64,000 nt of DNA from Pusillimonas sp. UBA3987 (GTDB lineage Bacteria > Pseudomonadota > Gammaproteobacteria > Burkholderiales > Burkholderiaceae_B): the NCBI GenBank assembly GCA_002384935.1, contig DGCD01000011.1, positions 62,001 to 126,000 on the forward strand. Direction: 5' to 3'. Positions 35,541-44,591 of the stretch are shown here, piece by piece; position 1 is the first letter of the stretch; each line of letters begins with the position of its first letter. Under the pieces are notes generated by a model. That model searched no databases, was not told the DNA's origin, and saw only the letters and a program-made list of their open reading frames with translations. The position numbers were made by a program, and so were the translations under genes.

Positions 35541-37442
35541 ATGAAAACAAAAATCGTCAGCGCACTCGGGCTTGTTCTCGTGCTGCTTGCCATTCTGTGG
35601 GCGCTCAATTTCCAGCGCGTGTTGGGTTTCAACTTGTACAAGGGTCAGTATCTTTACGTTCTGATCGCGGTGGCAACGGCGGTGGTGTTTCTCACCAACC
35701 CCCTGTTTGCAGCTCGACCCAGGCTTTCTTTGCTGATCGACGCGCCGCTGGCGCTGGCCGGCATTCTGGCGGCACTGTTTATTTCGTTCGATTTCGAAGT
35801 GCTGATCGACCAGGCAAACCTGTATGACTTCAACTGGGTCGGCCAGCTTCTTGCCGCTGTGGTGATTGTCGTACTGATCGAGGGGGTCAGGCGTTCGGCC
35901 GGGCTTTCGCTGGCGTTGATTATCGTTGCGTCAATTTTGCTGGCCTACTTTGCAACCAGTTTGCCCGACGCCATTTCCGGCCGCCCTTTCAGGCTTGATT
36001 CCTTTCTGTACAAAATGGCCTATCTCGAGGGCAATATTCTGGGCGCGCCGCTGGTCATTGTTGGCAGTGTGGTCATTACTTTCGTGTTTATGGGCGCTGT
36101 CCTGCATGCAACGGGCGGGGGCCAGTTCTTCTCGAATCTGTCGGCCGCCCTATTTGGTGGCTCTCGTGGCGGCTCGGCAAAAATTGCCGTGACGGCGTCG
36201 GGTTTGTTCGGGGCCATTTCCGGCTCTGCCGTTGCCAATGTGATTTCCACCGGCATGATCACCATTCCCATGTCCCGCAAGGCGGGGTACAAAGCCGAAA
36301 CGGCGGCGGGCCTGGAAGCGGTGGCGTCAACCGGCGGGCAATTGGTTCCGCCCGTCATGGGGGCGGCGGCTTTTCTAATGGCTGCCACCCTGAAGGTGGA
36401 GTATTCCGTTGTGGTACTGGCGGCCCTGGTTCCGTCGTTCTTGTATTACCTGGCCCTGTATTTGCAGGTTGACCTGATTGCTGCACGAGATGGCATAAAA
36501 GGGTTGCCGAAAAAAGACCGGCCCAACGCGCTTTCAGAATTACGTGATGGTTGGCTGTTTGTCATGCCGTTCGCGGTTCTTATTTTTGGTTTGTTCAGCC
36601 TGGCCTGGCGACCTGAGTATGCCGCTCTGGTTGCGACGGCCAGCTTGTTCCTGGCGTTGTGCGTGTTCGGTGTGCGCGGAAAACGTCCTTCAGTGTCACA
36701 ACTATGGGCAGCGGTACGCGATACCGCTGTTGCATCAGTGGGGATTATTCTGATCGCGGCGGGTGCAGGTATTGTGATCGGCGCGTTGAATACTTCCGGT
36801 ATTTTGTTCAAAGTGACCGAAGCAATCGTGGATATGGGTGGGCACAACCTGGTCGGATTGCTGGTGCTGGCGGCCTTGATCTGCATTGTGCTTGGCATGG
36901 GAATGCCGACAGTCGGGGTTTATGCCTTGTTGTCGACCCTGGTTGCCGCACCTTTGGTTGCGCTGGGTATTGACTCCCTTGCGGCGCATTTGTTCGTGCT
37001 GTATTTCGGCATGATGTCGATGATTACCCCGCCGGTTGCCATTGCCTCGTTTGCCGCTGCAGGGTTGGCGGGAACACCCCCCATGAAAACCGCGCTGGAA
37101 GCCAGCAGGCTGGCCTGGTCAGCGTATGTTTTGCCATTTATTTTCGTGGCCAATCCGGCCCTGATACTGGATGGCTCTTTCCTTGACGTTGTCCTGGCAG
37201 TGACCCGTGCAACTGCAGGTGTGTGGTTGGTTACCGCATGTGTTGTCGGTTATCTGGGCCAACCCCTTTCGCCCTGGCGGCGCGGTTTGTTCCTGTTGCT
37301 GGGCGTTGCGCTTTTGTTGCCTAAAACGGTTTATCCAGACGGCTTTGCTTCAACCATCGCAATCGTAACCTTGTGTGTTGCCATTGCAGTGTTGTGCCTG
37401 GCGCATTTTTCATCCAGGCCAAAAACGGTACTCAACTCATGA
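35541..37442 (+). CDS. TRAP transporter fused 4TM/12TM permease
   Basis: A 633-residue permease of the DctQM-fused TAXI-TRAP type. The first part has about five helices; the large part shows GSVVITFVFMGAVLHATGGGQFFSNLSAALFGGSRGGSAKIAV and SGSAVANVISTGMITIPMSRKAGYKAETAAGLEAVASTGGQLVPPVMGAAAFLM. Its last codon overlaps the sulfatase start. Confidence 0.9.
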   Translation: MKTKIVSALGLVLVLLAILWALNFQRVLGFNLYKGQYLYVLIAVATAVVFLTNPLFAARPRLSLLIDAPLALAGILAALFISFDFEVLIDQANLYDFNWVGQLLAAVVIVVLIEGVRRSAGLSLALIIVASILLAYFATSLPDAISGRPFRLDSFLYKMAYLEGNILGAPLVIVGSVVITFVFMGAVLHATGGGQFFSNLSAALFGGSRGGSAKIAVTASGLFGAISGSAVANVISTGMITIPMSRKAGYKAETAAGLEAVASTGGQLVPPVMGAAAFLMAATLKVEYSVVVLAALVPSFLYYLALYLQVDLIAARDGIKGLPKKDRPNALSELRDGWLFVMPFAVLIFGLFSLAWRPEYAALVATASLFLALCVFGVRGKRPSVSQLWAAVRDTAVASVGIILIAAGAGIVIGALNTSGILFKVTEAIVDMGGHNLVGLLVLAALICIVLGMGMPTVGVYALLSTLVAAPLVALGIDSLAAHLFVLYFGMMSMITPPVAIASFAAAGLAGTPPMKTALEASRLAWSAYVLPFIFVANPALILDGSFLDVVLAVTRATAGVWLVTACVVGYLGQPLSPWRRGLFLLLGVALLLPKTVYPDGFASTIAIVTLCVAIAVLCLAHFSSRPKTVLNS

Positions 37443-39037
37443 CACAGAAAACACGACCCAATTTTATTTTGATTATGACCGATCAGCATCGGGCTGATTA
37501 TCTGGGATGTTATGGGCACCCTGTGCTGCGCACGCCAAATATTGACAGCCTGGCCGAACAGGGGACCTTGTTTGACGAGTTCTATGTGGCCAGCCCGGTT
37601 TGCATGCCTAATCGCGCCAGCCTGATGACCGGGCGTATGCCTTCTGTTCATGGCGTGCGCGCCAATGGCATACCGTTATCCACGCAGCAAGTGACGTTCG
37701 TTGAGCTTTTGCGTGAGGCTGGCTACGCAACAGGGCTGATCGGGAAAAGCCACTTGCAGAATTTCGTGGGCACACCGACCGTACTTGAGCAGGCGCGCCC
37801 GACCGAAAATTACCATGTGCCGCCCGAGGACTTAAGCCAGGCGGTTCGGGAGCACTTAACGGCCGCGTGTTATCGCAATGAAGGGCCCGACTTCTGGTCC
37901 AAAGAGAATGCACGCGTCCCAACGCCATTCTATGGTTTTGACCAGGTGGACCTGGTGACCGGGCATGGTGATGGTGTGGGCGGAGACTTCAGGCAATGGC
38001 TGTTGGCGCGTGAGCCGCAGGCCGAGAGCCTGCTGGGTCCCGAGAACCAGTTGCCGCATGACTATGTGTGTCCGCAGGCGGTGCGTACCGCGCTGCCCGA
38101 GGCCCTGTATCCCACCACCTATATTGCCGAACGTGCCGAGGCTTTCATAAAGCAGCAAGAGGCCGCGCAGCCTTTCTTTCTGATGGTCTCATTTCCCGAT
38201 CCCCACCATCCGTTCAACCCGCCCGGTCGTTATTGGGATATGTATCGTCCCGAAGACATGCAAGTGCCCGAGGCGTTCGAGAATGATGACTGGGTACCGC
38301 CGCCGCATGTGCAGGCTCTGTATAACGTGCGGGACTCCGGAAATGCCATGCTCAACGGCATGAATACCATTGGCGTGTCCCGGCAGGAGGCGTTGGAGGC
38401 AAGAGCCCTGACGTGCGGGATGATTTCAATGGTTGACGACGCCGTGGGCCGTCTGCTCAAGGCGCTCGACGACGCCGGGGAACGTGAAAACACGGTGATT
38501 CTGTTTACGTCGGATCACGGAGATCACCTGGGCGACCACCGTTTGCTCTTGAAAGGTGCAGAGCAGTATCGGGATATTCTGCGCGTGCCGTTTATCTGGA
38601 GTGACCCCACTGCCCAAAACAAGGGCCTGCGCACGCCTGCGCTTGGTTCCACCCTTGATATTGCCTCCACGATTCTCGACCGTGCGGCCATTGTGCCGTT
38701 TTCGGGAATGCAGGGTCACTCTTTGTTGTCGATTGCACAAGGGCAAAAAGCACAAGAGCGGGACACGGTGTTTATTCAATATGACCACCAGCGTACGCAC
38801 CCCGGTCTGGGCGGCCCGCCGCGTGTTCACACCGTGTTTGATGGCTGCTGGCGATTAAGTGTGTTTCACGGGGTGGAGTGGGGAGAGCTCTACAACTTGC
38901 AGGCGGATCCCGGCGAGTTTATAAATGAATGGGACAACCCGACGTACGCTCAGGTGCGATGCCAATTAATGGAAAAACTGGCCCGGGCTGAAATTGAACA
39001 TATTGATCGTGTGCCCTTGCCGACCAGCCTTGCCTAG
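37439..39037 (+). CDS. sulfatase family hydrolase
   Basis: A 532-residue alkaline-phosphatase-superfamily sulfatase. The formylglycine motif is C55-M-P-N-R59 within VCMPNRASLMTGR. Metal ligands are D15 in MTDQH and the late FTSDHGDHLGDH motif. No signal peptide is visible, so it is probably cytoplasmic. It overlaps the TRAP permease by ATGA, suggesting that the transported compound is its substrate: a sulfate ester, or a phosphonate or phosphate ester, since relatives in this branch hydrolyse those too. A dedicated maturation enzyme is not seen in this window. Confidence 0.88.
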   Translation: MTQKTRPNFILIMTDQHRADYLGCYGHPVLRTPNIDSLAEQGTLFDEFYVASPVCMPNRASLMTGRMPSVHGVRANGIPLSTQQVTFVELLREAGYATGLIGKSHLQNFVGTPTVLEQARPTENYHVPPEDLSQAVREHLTAACYRNEGPDFWSKENARVPTPFYGFDQVDLVTGHGDGVGGDFRQWLLAREPQAESLLGPENQLPHDYVCPQAVRTALPEALYPTTYIAERAEAFIKQQEAAQPFFLMVSFPDPHHPFNPPGRYWDMYRPEDMQVPEAFENDDWVPPPHVQALYNVRDSGNAMLNGMNTIGVSRQEALEARALTCGMISMVDDAVGRLLKALDDAGERENTVILFTSDHGDHLGDHRLLLKGAEQYRDILRVPFIWSDPTAQNKGLRTPALGSTLDIASTILDRAAIVPFSGMQGHSLLSIAQGQKAQERDTVFIQYDHQRTHPGLGGPPRVHTVFDGCWRLSVFHGVEWGELYNLQADPGEFINEWDNPTYAQVRCQLMEKLARAEIEHIDRVPLPTSLA

Positions 39038-39061
39038 GCCTTGGGTGCCAGGTATTTAAGT

Positions 39062-39484
39062 ATGGAAAGTGTCATTAGGAAAACGGTGGTGCAAGCGTAT
39101 CTGCATGCCGAATACCGAATCGACTCGACACCGCCCTGTGTCTTGAAAATCGGACAGGCCAGCACTTGTCTGCTGGGTATTTACGAATACTACGGTGTCA
39201 ATTGCGCGGCCTTCATGACGGCGTTTAATCCACTGGGACGCCAATACTCACAGGCTGAAAATGCGGTGTTCCAGCAACGGCTGCTTGATCAGTTGGCGCG
39301 ACAACGCAAGCCGGTTTTGCAGGCGTCGGGAATTGACCCCGAACATGTGTGGCCGGATGAAGGCAGTGTTCTGGTGCCCGGTTTGGAACTGGGCCCGGCG
39401 CGTGACGTGGGGCGTGAGTATGATCAGAATGCAATTGTGTGGTGCGGCCCGGATGCAATTGCGCAATTGGTTTTGCTGCGTTAA
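39062..39484 (+). CDS. DUF3293 domain protein
   Basis: A 140-residue protein without signal peptide or membrane segment. CAAFMTAFNPLGRQYSQAENAVFQQRLLDQL and ALLVLGLELGPARDVGREYDQNAIVW-like sequence match what I recall of the DUF3293 family, of unknown function. ATG 39062 is assumed; a TTG at 39041 is possible. Confidence 0.7.
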   Translation: MESVIRKTVVQAYLHAEYRIDSTPPCVLKIGQASTCLLGIYEYYGVNCAAFMTAFNPLGRQYSQAENAVFQQRLLDQLARQRKPVLQASGIDPEHVWPDEGSVLVPGLELGPARDVGREYDQNAIVWCGPDAIAQLVLLR

Positions 39485-39552
39485 AGGCCACAGGCCCGTT
39501 CAATGCACGCGTGTTTTGCCCGCAAGGGTGAACCCGGCTGCCATCAGGGCAT

Positions 39553-39792
39553 TCACGGTGTGACTGATGCTTTGGGGCAGGCTGTGCGCAAGCATGCGCG
39601 AGCCGGCTTGCGTGGGAACACCCGGGCAATGTCGCTCATGCTGATCGAGACAGCGTTAACAAGCGGGTTCAAGTGTTCAATTCGATGCAGCGCAGCGTCC
39701 AGGACCTCTTGCACACTGATGGCTTTGGAGGCAATTAAGTCGGCCAGCCCCAAAGCGTCGTAGTCGGCGTACTCTTTGAAGGCTGCGCCCAT
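39553..39792 (-). pseudogene. amidase N-terminal remnant
   Basis: About 80 residues beginning MGAAFKEYADYDALGLADLI and containing EVLDAALHRIEHLNPLVNAVS, the typical N-terminus of amidase-signature enzymes. The normal proteins have about 450 residues, and after the first 55 residues the resemblance stops. The catalytic Lys-Ser-Ser region is absent. It lies 23 bases downstream of glcB on the same strand and is probably a decayed gene. Confidence 0.6.
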
Positions 39793-39815
39793 CGAATGGT
39801 TTTCCTTTTGCTTTT

Positions 39816-41978
39816 TCAGGCTTGCTTGACCTTGAGCCGCCATTGATGCAACAACGGTTCGGTGTAGCCGTTGGGTTGTTCCAGCCCCTTGAAGACCAAG
39901 TCGCAAGCCGCTTTGAATGCGGCCGATGTGTCGAAATTCGCCGCCATCGGCTTGTAGTGCGGGTCTGCTTCGTTTTGTTTGTCGACGACGGCCGCCATAC
40001 GCTGCATGGTTTCCATGACCTGTTCCCGGGTCACGATGCCGTGATGCAGCCAGTTCGCGATATGCTGGCTGGAAATACGCAGTGTGGCGCGGTCTTCCAT
40101 GAGGCCCACGTTGTGGATGTCGGGTACTTTCGAGCAGCCAACGCCCTGGTCGATCCAGCGCACGACGTAACCCAGAATACCCTGAGCATTGTTGTCGAGC
40201 TCCTGCTGTTTTTCCTCGTCGGACCAGTTGGTGTGGGTGGCAACAGGCACCGACAGGATCTTGTCGAGCAGTGTGGGGTCGTTCTGACCTTCCATGCCCA
40301 ACTGGATATTCTGCACGCTGACCTGGTGATAGTGCAGGGCGTGCAGCGTAGCGGCGGTGGGGGAAGGCACCCAGGCGGTATTGCCGCCGGCCTTGAGCTG
40401 GCCGATTTTCTGTACCAGCATGTCGGCCATTTTGTCGGGCATGGCCCACATGCCTTTGCCAATTTGGGCCCGGCCGCGCAAGCCGCATTCCAGTCCCACC
40501 TGAACGTTGTTGTGTTCGTACGCGTTGATCCAGTCGGTTGCTTTCATTTCCCCTTTCCGGATCATGGGGCCGGCTTCCATTGACGTATGGATTTCGTCGC
40601 CGGTGCGGTCCAGAAAGCCCGTGTTAATGAACGCGACTCGCTCAGTGGCGGCGGCAATGCATGCCTTCAGGTTCACGCTGGTGCGGCGCTCTTCGTCCAT
40701 GATGCCCATTTTCAGGGTATTGGGTGCCATGCCCAGCAGTTGCTCGACACGGCTGAACAGTTCGCTTGAGAACGCGACTTCGTCGGGACCGTGCATTTTG
40801 GGTTTTACGATATAGACCGAACCCTTGCGCGAATTACCTTTGCGCTTCAGGTCGTGCAGGGCGGCAAGCGAAGTGACCACTGCATCCATAATGCCTTCGG
40901 GAACCTCGTTGCCGTCTTTATCCAGGATGGCCGGATTGGTCATGAGGTGGCCAACATTACGCACCAGCATCATGGAACGCGCGGCCAGCTTTTGTTTGTT
41001 GCCTTGCAGGTCGGTGTATTCGCGGTCGGCATTCAGCGCGCGAGTAATGGTTTTATCGCCTTTGGCGACTTCTTCGGTCAGGTTGCCCTGCATGAGGCCC
41101 AGCCAGTTTCGATACGCCAGTACCTTGTCTTGGGCATCGACGGTTGCGACCGAGTCTTCGCAGTCCATGATGGTGGTTAGGGCGGCTTCCATCAGGATGT
41201 CTTTCACCCCGGCCTTATCTTGTTTGCCAATGGGGTGGTTTTTGTCGATCTGTATTTCGAAATGCAGGCCGTTATGGCGAAAGACCAGTGCTTCAGGCGC
41301 CGAGGCCTCGCCCCTGTAGCCCAGCAGCAATGACGCATCTTTCAAGGTGGCGTTTTCGCCGTTCTCAAGCGTGACCCGAAGTTGGCCCTGCTCGACCTGG
41401 TATGCCGTGGCGCCGGCATGGGAACCGGACGACAGCGCAATCGTGTCATCCAGGAAGCGGCGGCCATATTCAATAACCTTGTCGCCCCTTGCCGGGTTGT
41501 AGCCGCCCGAGCGGGTGGCGCCGTTGTCTTCGGGAATGGCATCGGTGCCGTAAAGGGCATCGTACAAGCTGCCCCAGCGTGCATTGGCGGCGTTCAGCGC
41601 ATAGCGGGCGTTGGTAATGGGAACAACCAGTTGTGGCCCTGCCTGCTCGCTGAATTCCACGTCGATATTGGTGGTGTTGACCTTGACGTTGGCCGGGGCG
41701 GTTTTCAGATAACCAATGTCTTTCAGAAACGCTTTGTACTCCCCCATGTCTTTAATGGGGCCGGGGTTCTTGCGGTACCAGGCATCCATTTCAGCCTGTA
41801 TGCGATCGCGCTCGGCCAACAGGGCACGATTCCTGGGGGCCAGATCGTGCACGATGGCGCTGAAACCTTTCCAGAACGTATCTGATGCGATACCGGTTTC
41901 GGGCAGCGCTTCCTGTTCGATGAATTGGTGCAGTAAAGTGGCAACTTGCAGTTGTTCACATTGAGTTCGTTGTGTCAT
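39816..41978 (-). CDS. glcB: malate synthase G
   Basis: A 720-residue malate synthase, isoform G, condensing glyoxylate with acetyl-CoA to malate. The length fits isoform G (about 720). Recognisable pieces are EAALTTIMDCEDSVATVDAQDK with the metal-binding acidic residues, IVKPKMHGPDEVAF, GIMDEERRTSVNLKACI, and RWIDQGVGCSKVPDI. ATG 41978 follows AGGAAGGAT; the in-frame start at 42005 is less likely. No aceA or glycolate oxidase genes adjoin. Confidence 0.95.
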   Translation of the reverse strand: MTQRTQCEQLQVATLLHQFIEQEALPETGIASDTFWKGFSAIVHDLAPRNRALLAERDRIQAEMDAWYRKNPGPIKDMGEYKAFLKDIGYLKTAPANVKVNTTNIDVEFSEQAGPQLVVPITNARYALNAANARWGSLYDALYGTDAIPEDNGATRSGGYNPARGDKVIEYGRRFLDDTIALSSGSHAGATAYQVEQGQLRVTLENGENATLKDASLLLGYRGEASAPEALVFRHNGLHFEIQIDKNHPIGKQDKAGVKDILMEAALTTIMDCEDSVATVDAQDKVLAYRNWLGLMQGNLTEEVAKGDKTITRALNADREYTDLQGNKQKLAARSMMLVRNVGHLMTNPAILDKDGNEVPEGIMDAVVTSLAALHDLKRKGNSRKGSVYIVKPKMHGPDEVAFSSELFSRVEQLLGMAPNTLKMGIMDEERRTSVNLKACIAAATERVAFINTGFLDRTGDEIHTSMEAGPMIRKGEMKATDWINAYEHNNVQVGLECGLRGRAQIGKGMWAMPDKMADMLVQKIGQLKAGGNTAWVPSPTAATLHALHYHQVSVQNIQLGMEGQNDPTLLDKILSVPVATHTNWSDEEKQQELDNNAQGILGYVVRWIDQGVGCSKVPDIHNVGLMEDRATLRISSQHIANWLHHGIVTREQVMETMQRMAAVVDKQNEADPHYKPMAANFDTSAAFKAACDLVFKGLEQPNGYTEPLLHQWRLKVKQA

Positions 41979-42076
41979 TTTTTTATCCTTCCTGTTGCGG
42001 CCCACATGATCGTTGAGTCATGCTCCGGTTTGTGTTCACATGCATAGTATGGACTGTCCGTTGTAGTCGCTCAACC

Positions 42077-42102
42077 AGTTCAAAGTTGAATAAGTTTGAA
42101 CT
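42077..42102. promoter_or_regulatory. inverted repeat upstream of glcB
   Basis: AGTTCAAA (42077-42084) and TTTGAACT (42095-42102) form a perfect 8-bp inverted repeat with 10 bases between, with a further AGTTCAA at 42106. It lies 99 bases upstream of glcB and 60 bases upstream of the divergent pterin dehydratase gene. A regulator-binding site is plausible; none is named. Confidence 0.4.
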
Positions 42103-42161
42103 TATAGTTCAAGCTTTCATCATATTTAATCGTTAAACCTTCAAAGTGCAGAGGAATGTTC

Positions 42162-42455
42162 ATGACCCAATCTTCGGATCTTATCGGTGCAACGGCCGCC
42201 ATTGAAACACTGCAGGGCTGGTCGGTTGTAGAAAACCGCGATGCCATCGAGAAAACATTTAAATTCAACGACTTCAATGAGGCTTTTGGCTTCATGACCC
42301 GGGTGGCGATGCAGGCCGAACAGGCCGGTCATCATCCTGAATGGTTCAACGTATACAATCGCGTGACCGTGACGCTGGCCACGCATGACGCCGGCGGCGT
42401 CACGGCAAAAGACACGGCGTTGGCGTCGTTCATGGACCAGATTGCACAGGAGTAG
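42162..42455 (+). CDS. phhB: 4a-hydroxytetrahydrobiopterin dehydratase
   Basis: A 97-residue PCD/DCoH protein. The active-site motif is AGHHPEWFNVYNRVTVTLATHDAGGVT. It recycles the pterin cofactor of phenylalanine hydroxylase. ATG 42162 lies seven bases after GAGG. No phenylalanine hydroxylase is adjacent; the next gene begins two bases later. Confidence 0.9.
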   Translation: MTQSSDLIGATAAIETLQGWSVVENRDAIEKTFKFNDFNEAFGFMTRVAMQAEQAGHHPEWFNVYNRVTVTLATHDAGGVTAKDTALASFMDQIAQE

Positions 42456-42457
42456 GT

Positions 42458-43963
42458 ATGTCGGATTCATCGGGTGGCAGCGTTATTTCGCCATTGAGCT
42501 TGCCCCAGCTTATTCCCTTTGCCGCATTTCATGACGCCCATGCGGCTTATGAGCGACTGGTGCAAATCTACGAGCGCAATACCGCTTTTATACGTGAGGC
42601 GTTCGACCGCTATGCTGCCGGCCAACTGCCGCAGGGCCAGCGGGTTCGCGCCTATTACCCGGCCATTCGCATCAAGGTATCGACCTATCAAGGCGTCGAC
42701 AGCCGTCTGTCATATGGTTATGTGGTCGAACCCGGCATGTACATGACCACCATCACCCAGCCGCGTCTGTTCGAGCGCTATTTGCGCGAACAGATTCACT
42801 TGCTGATTCGCAATCATGGCGTGGGTGTGGAAGTGGGCGAGTCCGATACCCCCATCCCCCTGCATTTTGCGTTTCCTGAAGGCCATTATGTGGAAGGTGT
42901 CTATGCCGACTCGGTGGGGGGCGAATTACGCGACCACTTCGATGTGCCCGATCTGGCCGTCACTGACGACGCAATCGTGAACGGTACCTGGCGTGGCGAG
43001 CAGGGCGAACCGGAACCCCTTGCCCCTTTTACCGCCCCACGCGTCGACTATTCCCTGCATCGTTTGCAGCACTACACGGCGACGCGGCCCGAGTATTTTC
43101 AAAGTTATGTGCTGTTTACCAACTACCAGTTCTATATCGATGAGTTCTGCCAGTGGGCCAAGGGCATGCTGGCCAGTGAAGAGGGCGACTACACGGCGCT
43201 GGTGGAGCCTGGCAATGTCGTAACGCTGGCAGGGCAGGGGCAGCAGCCCAGTGGCGTGCACCCGGCGCGCATGCCGCAAATGCCGTCGTATCATTTGCTG
43301 CGGGAAAACAATACCGGTATTACGTTGATTAACATTGGCGTGGGTCCTTCCAACGCCAAGACCGTGACCGACCACGTGGCGGTTTTGCGCTCCTCGGCCT
43401 GGATTATGCTGGGGCATTGCGCGGGGCTGCGTACCACCCAGCGTTTGGGTGATTATGTGTTGGCGCATGGTTATGTACGGCAGGATCACGTGCTCGACGA
43501 CGACCTGCCGATTTGGGTTCCGGTGCCGCCGCTGGCAGAAATTCAAGTGGCGCTGGAAGGCGCCGTTGCCGAGGTGGCCGGGCTTTCGGGCTGGGAACTC
43601 AAGCGCATTATGCGTACAGGAACGGTCGCCACGACCGACAACCGTAATTGGGAGTTACGCGACCAGAATGAACCCGTACTGAAATTGTCGCAATCGCGCG
43701 CGATTGCTTTGGACATGGAGTCGGCCACGATTGCCGCCAATGGTTTCCGGTTCCGGGTGCCGTACGGCACTTTGTTGTGTGTGTCCGACAAGCCCCTGCA
43801 TGGCGAGTTGAAATTGCCCGGCATGGCCAGCGCATTCTATCGTCGCCAGGTAGGGCAACATTTGCAGATTGGCATTCGTGCCCTGGAGAGCTTGCGCGAC
43901 ATGCCGCCAGAAAGACTGCATTCGCGTAAATTGCGCAGCTTTATCGAGACGGCATTCAAGTAA
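42458..43963 (+). CDS. amn: AMP nucleosidase
   Basis: A 501-residue enzyme that splits AMP into adenine and ribose 5-phosphate. The N-terminal AMP-nucleosidase domain (YYPAIRIKVSTYQGVDSRLSYGYV) is followed by a nucleoside-phosphorylase-like domain with NIGVGPSNAKTVTDHVAVLRSSAWIMLGHCAGLR, VALDMESATIAANGFRF and GTLLCVSDKPLHGELK. Likely co-transcribed with phhB, 2 bases apart. Confidence 0.94.
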   Translation: MSDSSGGSVISPLSLPQLIPFAAFHDAHAAYERLVQIYERNTAFIREAFDRYAAGQLPQGQRVRAYYPAIRIKVSTYQGVDSRLSYGYVVEPGMYMTTITQPRLFERYLREQIHLLIRNHGVGVEVGESDTPIPLHFAFPEGHYVEGVYADSVGGELRDHFDVPDLAVTDDAIVNGTWRGEQGEPEPLAPFTAPRVDYSLHRLQHYTATRPEYFQSYVLFTNYQFYIDEFCQWAKGMLASEEGDYTALVEPGNVVTLAGQGQQPSGVHPARMPQMPSYHLLRENNTGITLINIGVGPSNAKTVTDHVAVLRSSAWIMLGHCAGLRTTQRLGDYVLAHGYVRQDHVLDDDLPIWVPVPPLAEIQVALEGAVAEVAGLSGWELKRIMRTGTVATTDNRNWELRDQNEPVLKLSQSRAIALDMESATIAANGFRFRVPYGTLLCVSDKPLHGELKLPGMASAFYRRQVGQHLQIGIRALESLRDMPPERLHSRKLRSFIETAFK

Positions 43964-43997
43964 ACGCGTTGTTCTCCCGCCTGATTCAGCAGTGCGC

Positions 43998-44507
43998 CTA
44001 TTTGCCCTTGCTCTTAGCGGCTTTTTCTGTTTTCCGGGCTTTTTTGTTTTTCAGCGCCAGCATGGTGCCCCGGCACTCCGGGGTGCCGCACAGGCATTGA
44101 TATTCCTCGCGCCGTTTTTTGGTAATGCGCCCGTCAAGGACCAGACCGTAGTCGTAGGTAAGCTCTTCGCCCTTTTTGATATCGCGCAGGGCCACCACAT
44201 ATACCTTGGTGCCCTTCTGGTTTTCCTGCGCCTCGCAGTTGGGCCCGCATGAATGGTTGAACCATTTGGCGTCGTTGCCTTTCTGACCGCCGTCAATGAC
44301 TTTGCCGCAGCTTAATGAAAAGAAAAAAGTGTGGAACGGGTCGTCGGGGTTGGTGGGATGGATCTCGTCGGCCTCTTCATGCGTAATGCGCTTGCCTTTG
44401 TATTCCAGGATGTTCGTGCCTTCAGGAATTTTGCGTGCGGCAAAAATACCATGGCCATGTGTTTTCGATTTTTTGACCACATGCCAGTCGGGTTTGGAAG
44501 CGCTCAT
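43998..44507 (-). CDS. SET-domain protein lysine methyltransferase
   Basis: A 169-residue protein made almost entirely of a SET domain: GHGIFAARKIPEGTNILEYKGKRI, the pseudoknot part WFNHSCGPNCEA and ELTYDYGL, and a post-SET-like cysteine cluster CLCGTPECRG. The C-terminal 18 residues are very rich in Lys and Ala. SET enzymes transfer methyl from S-adenosylmethionine to lysine. Bacterial targets are little known; a DNA-binding protein is a reasonable guess because of the basic tail. Confidence 0.85.
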   Translation of the reverse strand: MSASKPDWHVVKKSKTHGHGIFAARKIPEGTNILEYKGKRITHEEADEIHPTNPDDPFHTFFFSLSCGKVIDGGQKGNDAKWFNHSCGPNCEAQENQKGTKVYVVALRDIKKGEELTYDYGLVLDGRITKKRREEYQCLCGTPECRGTMLALKNKKARKTEKAAKSKGK

Positions 44508-44591
44508 ATTGGTTAGCAGAATTCACAATGGATAACGGAACAGCAGGGTTGGGAATGATACGACGGATCACCGTTGGCCGGTGACGCGATG

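Noticed and set aside
39503..39763. Plus-strand open frame opposite the amidase fragment
   Set aside because: Its translation resembles no protein and the minus-strand reading explains the sequence.
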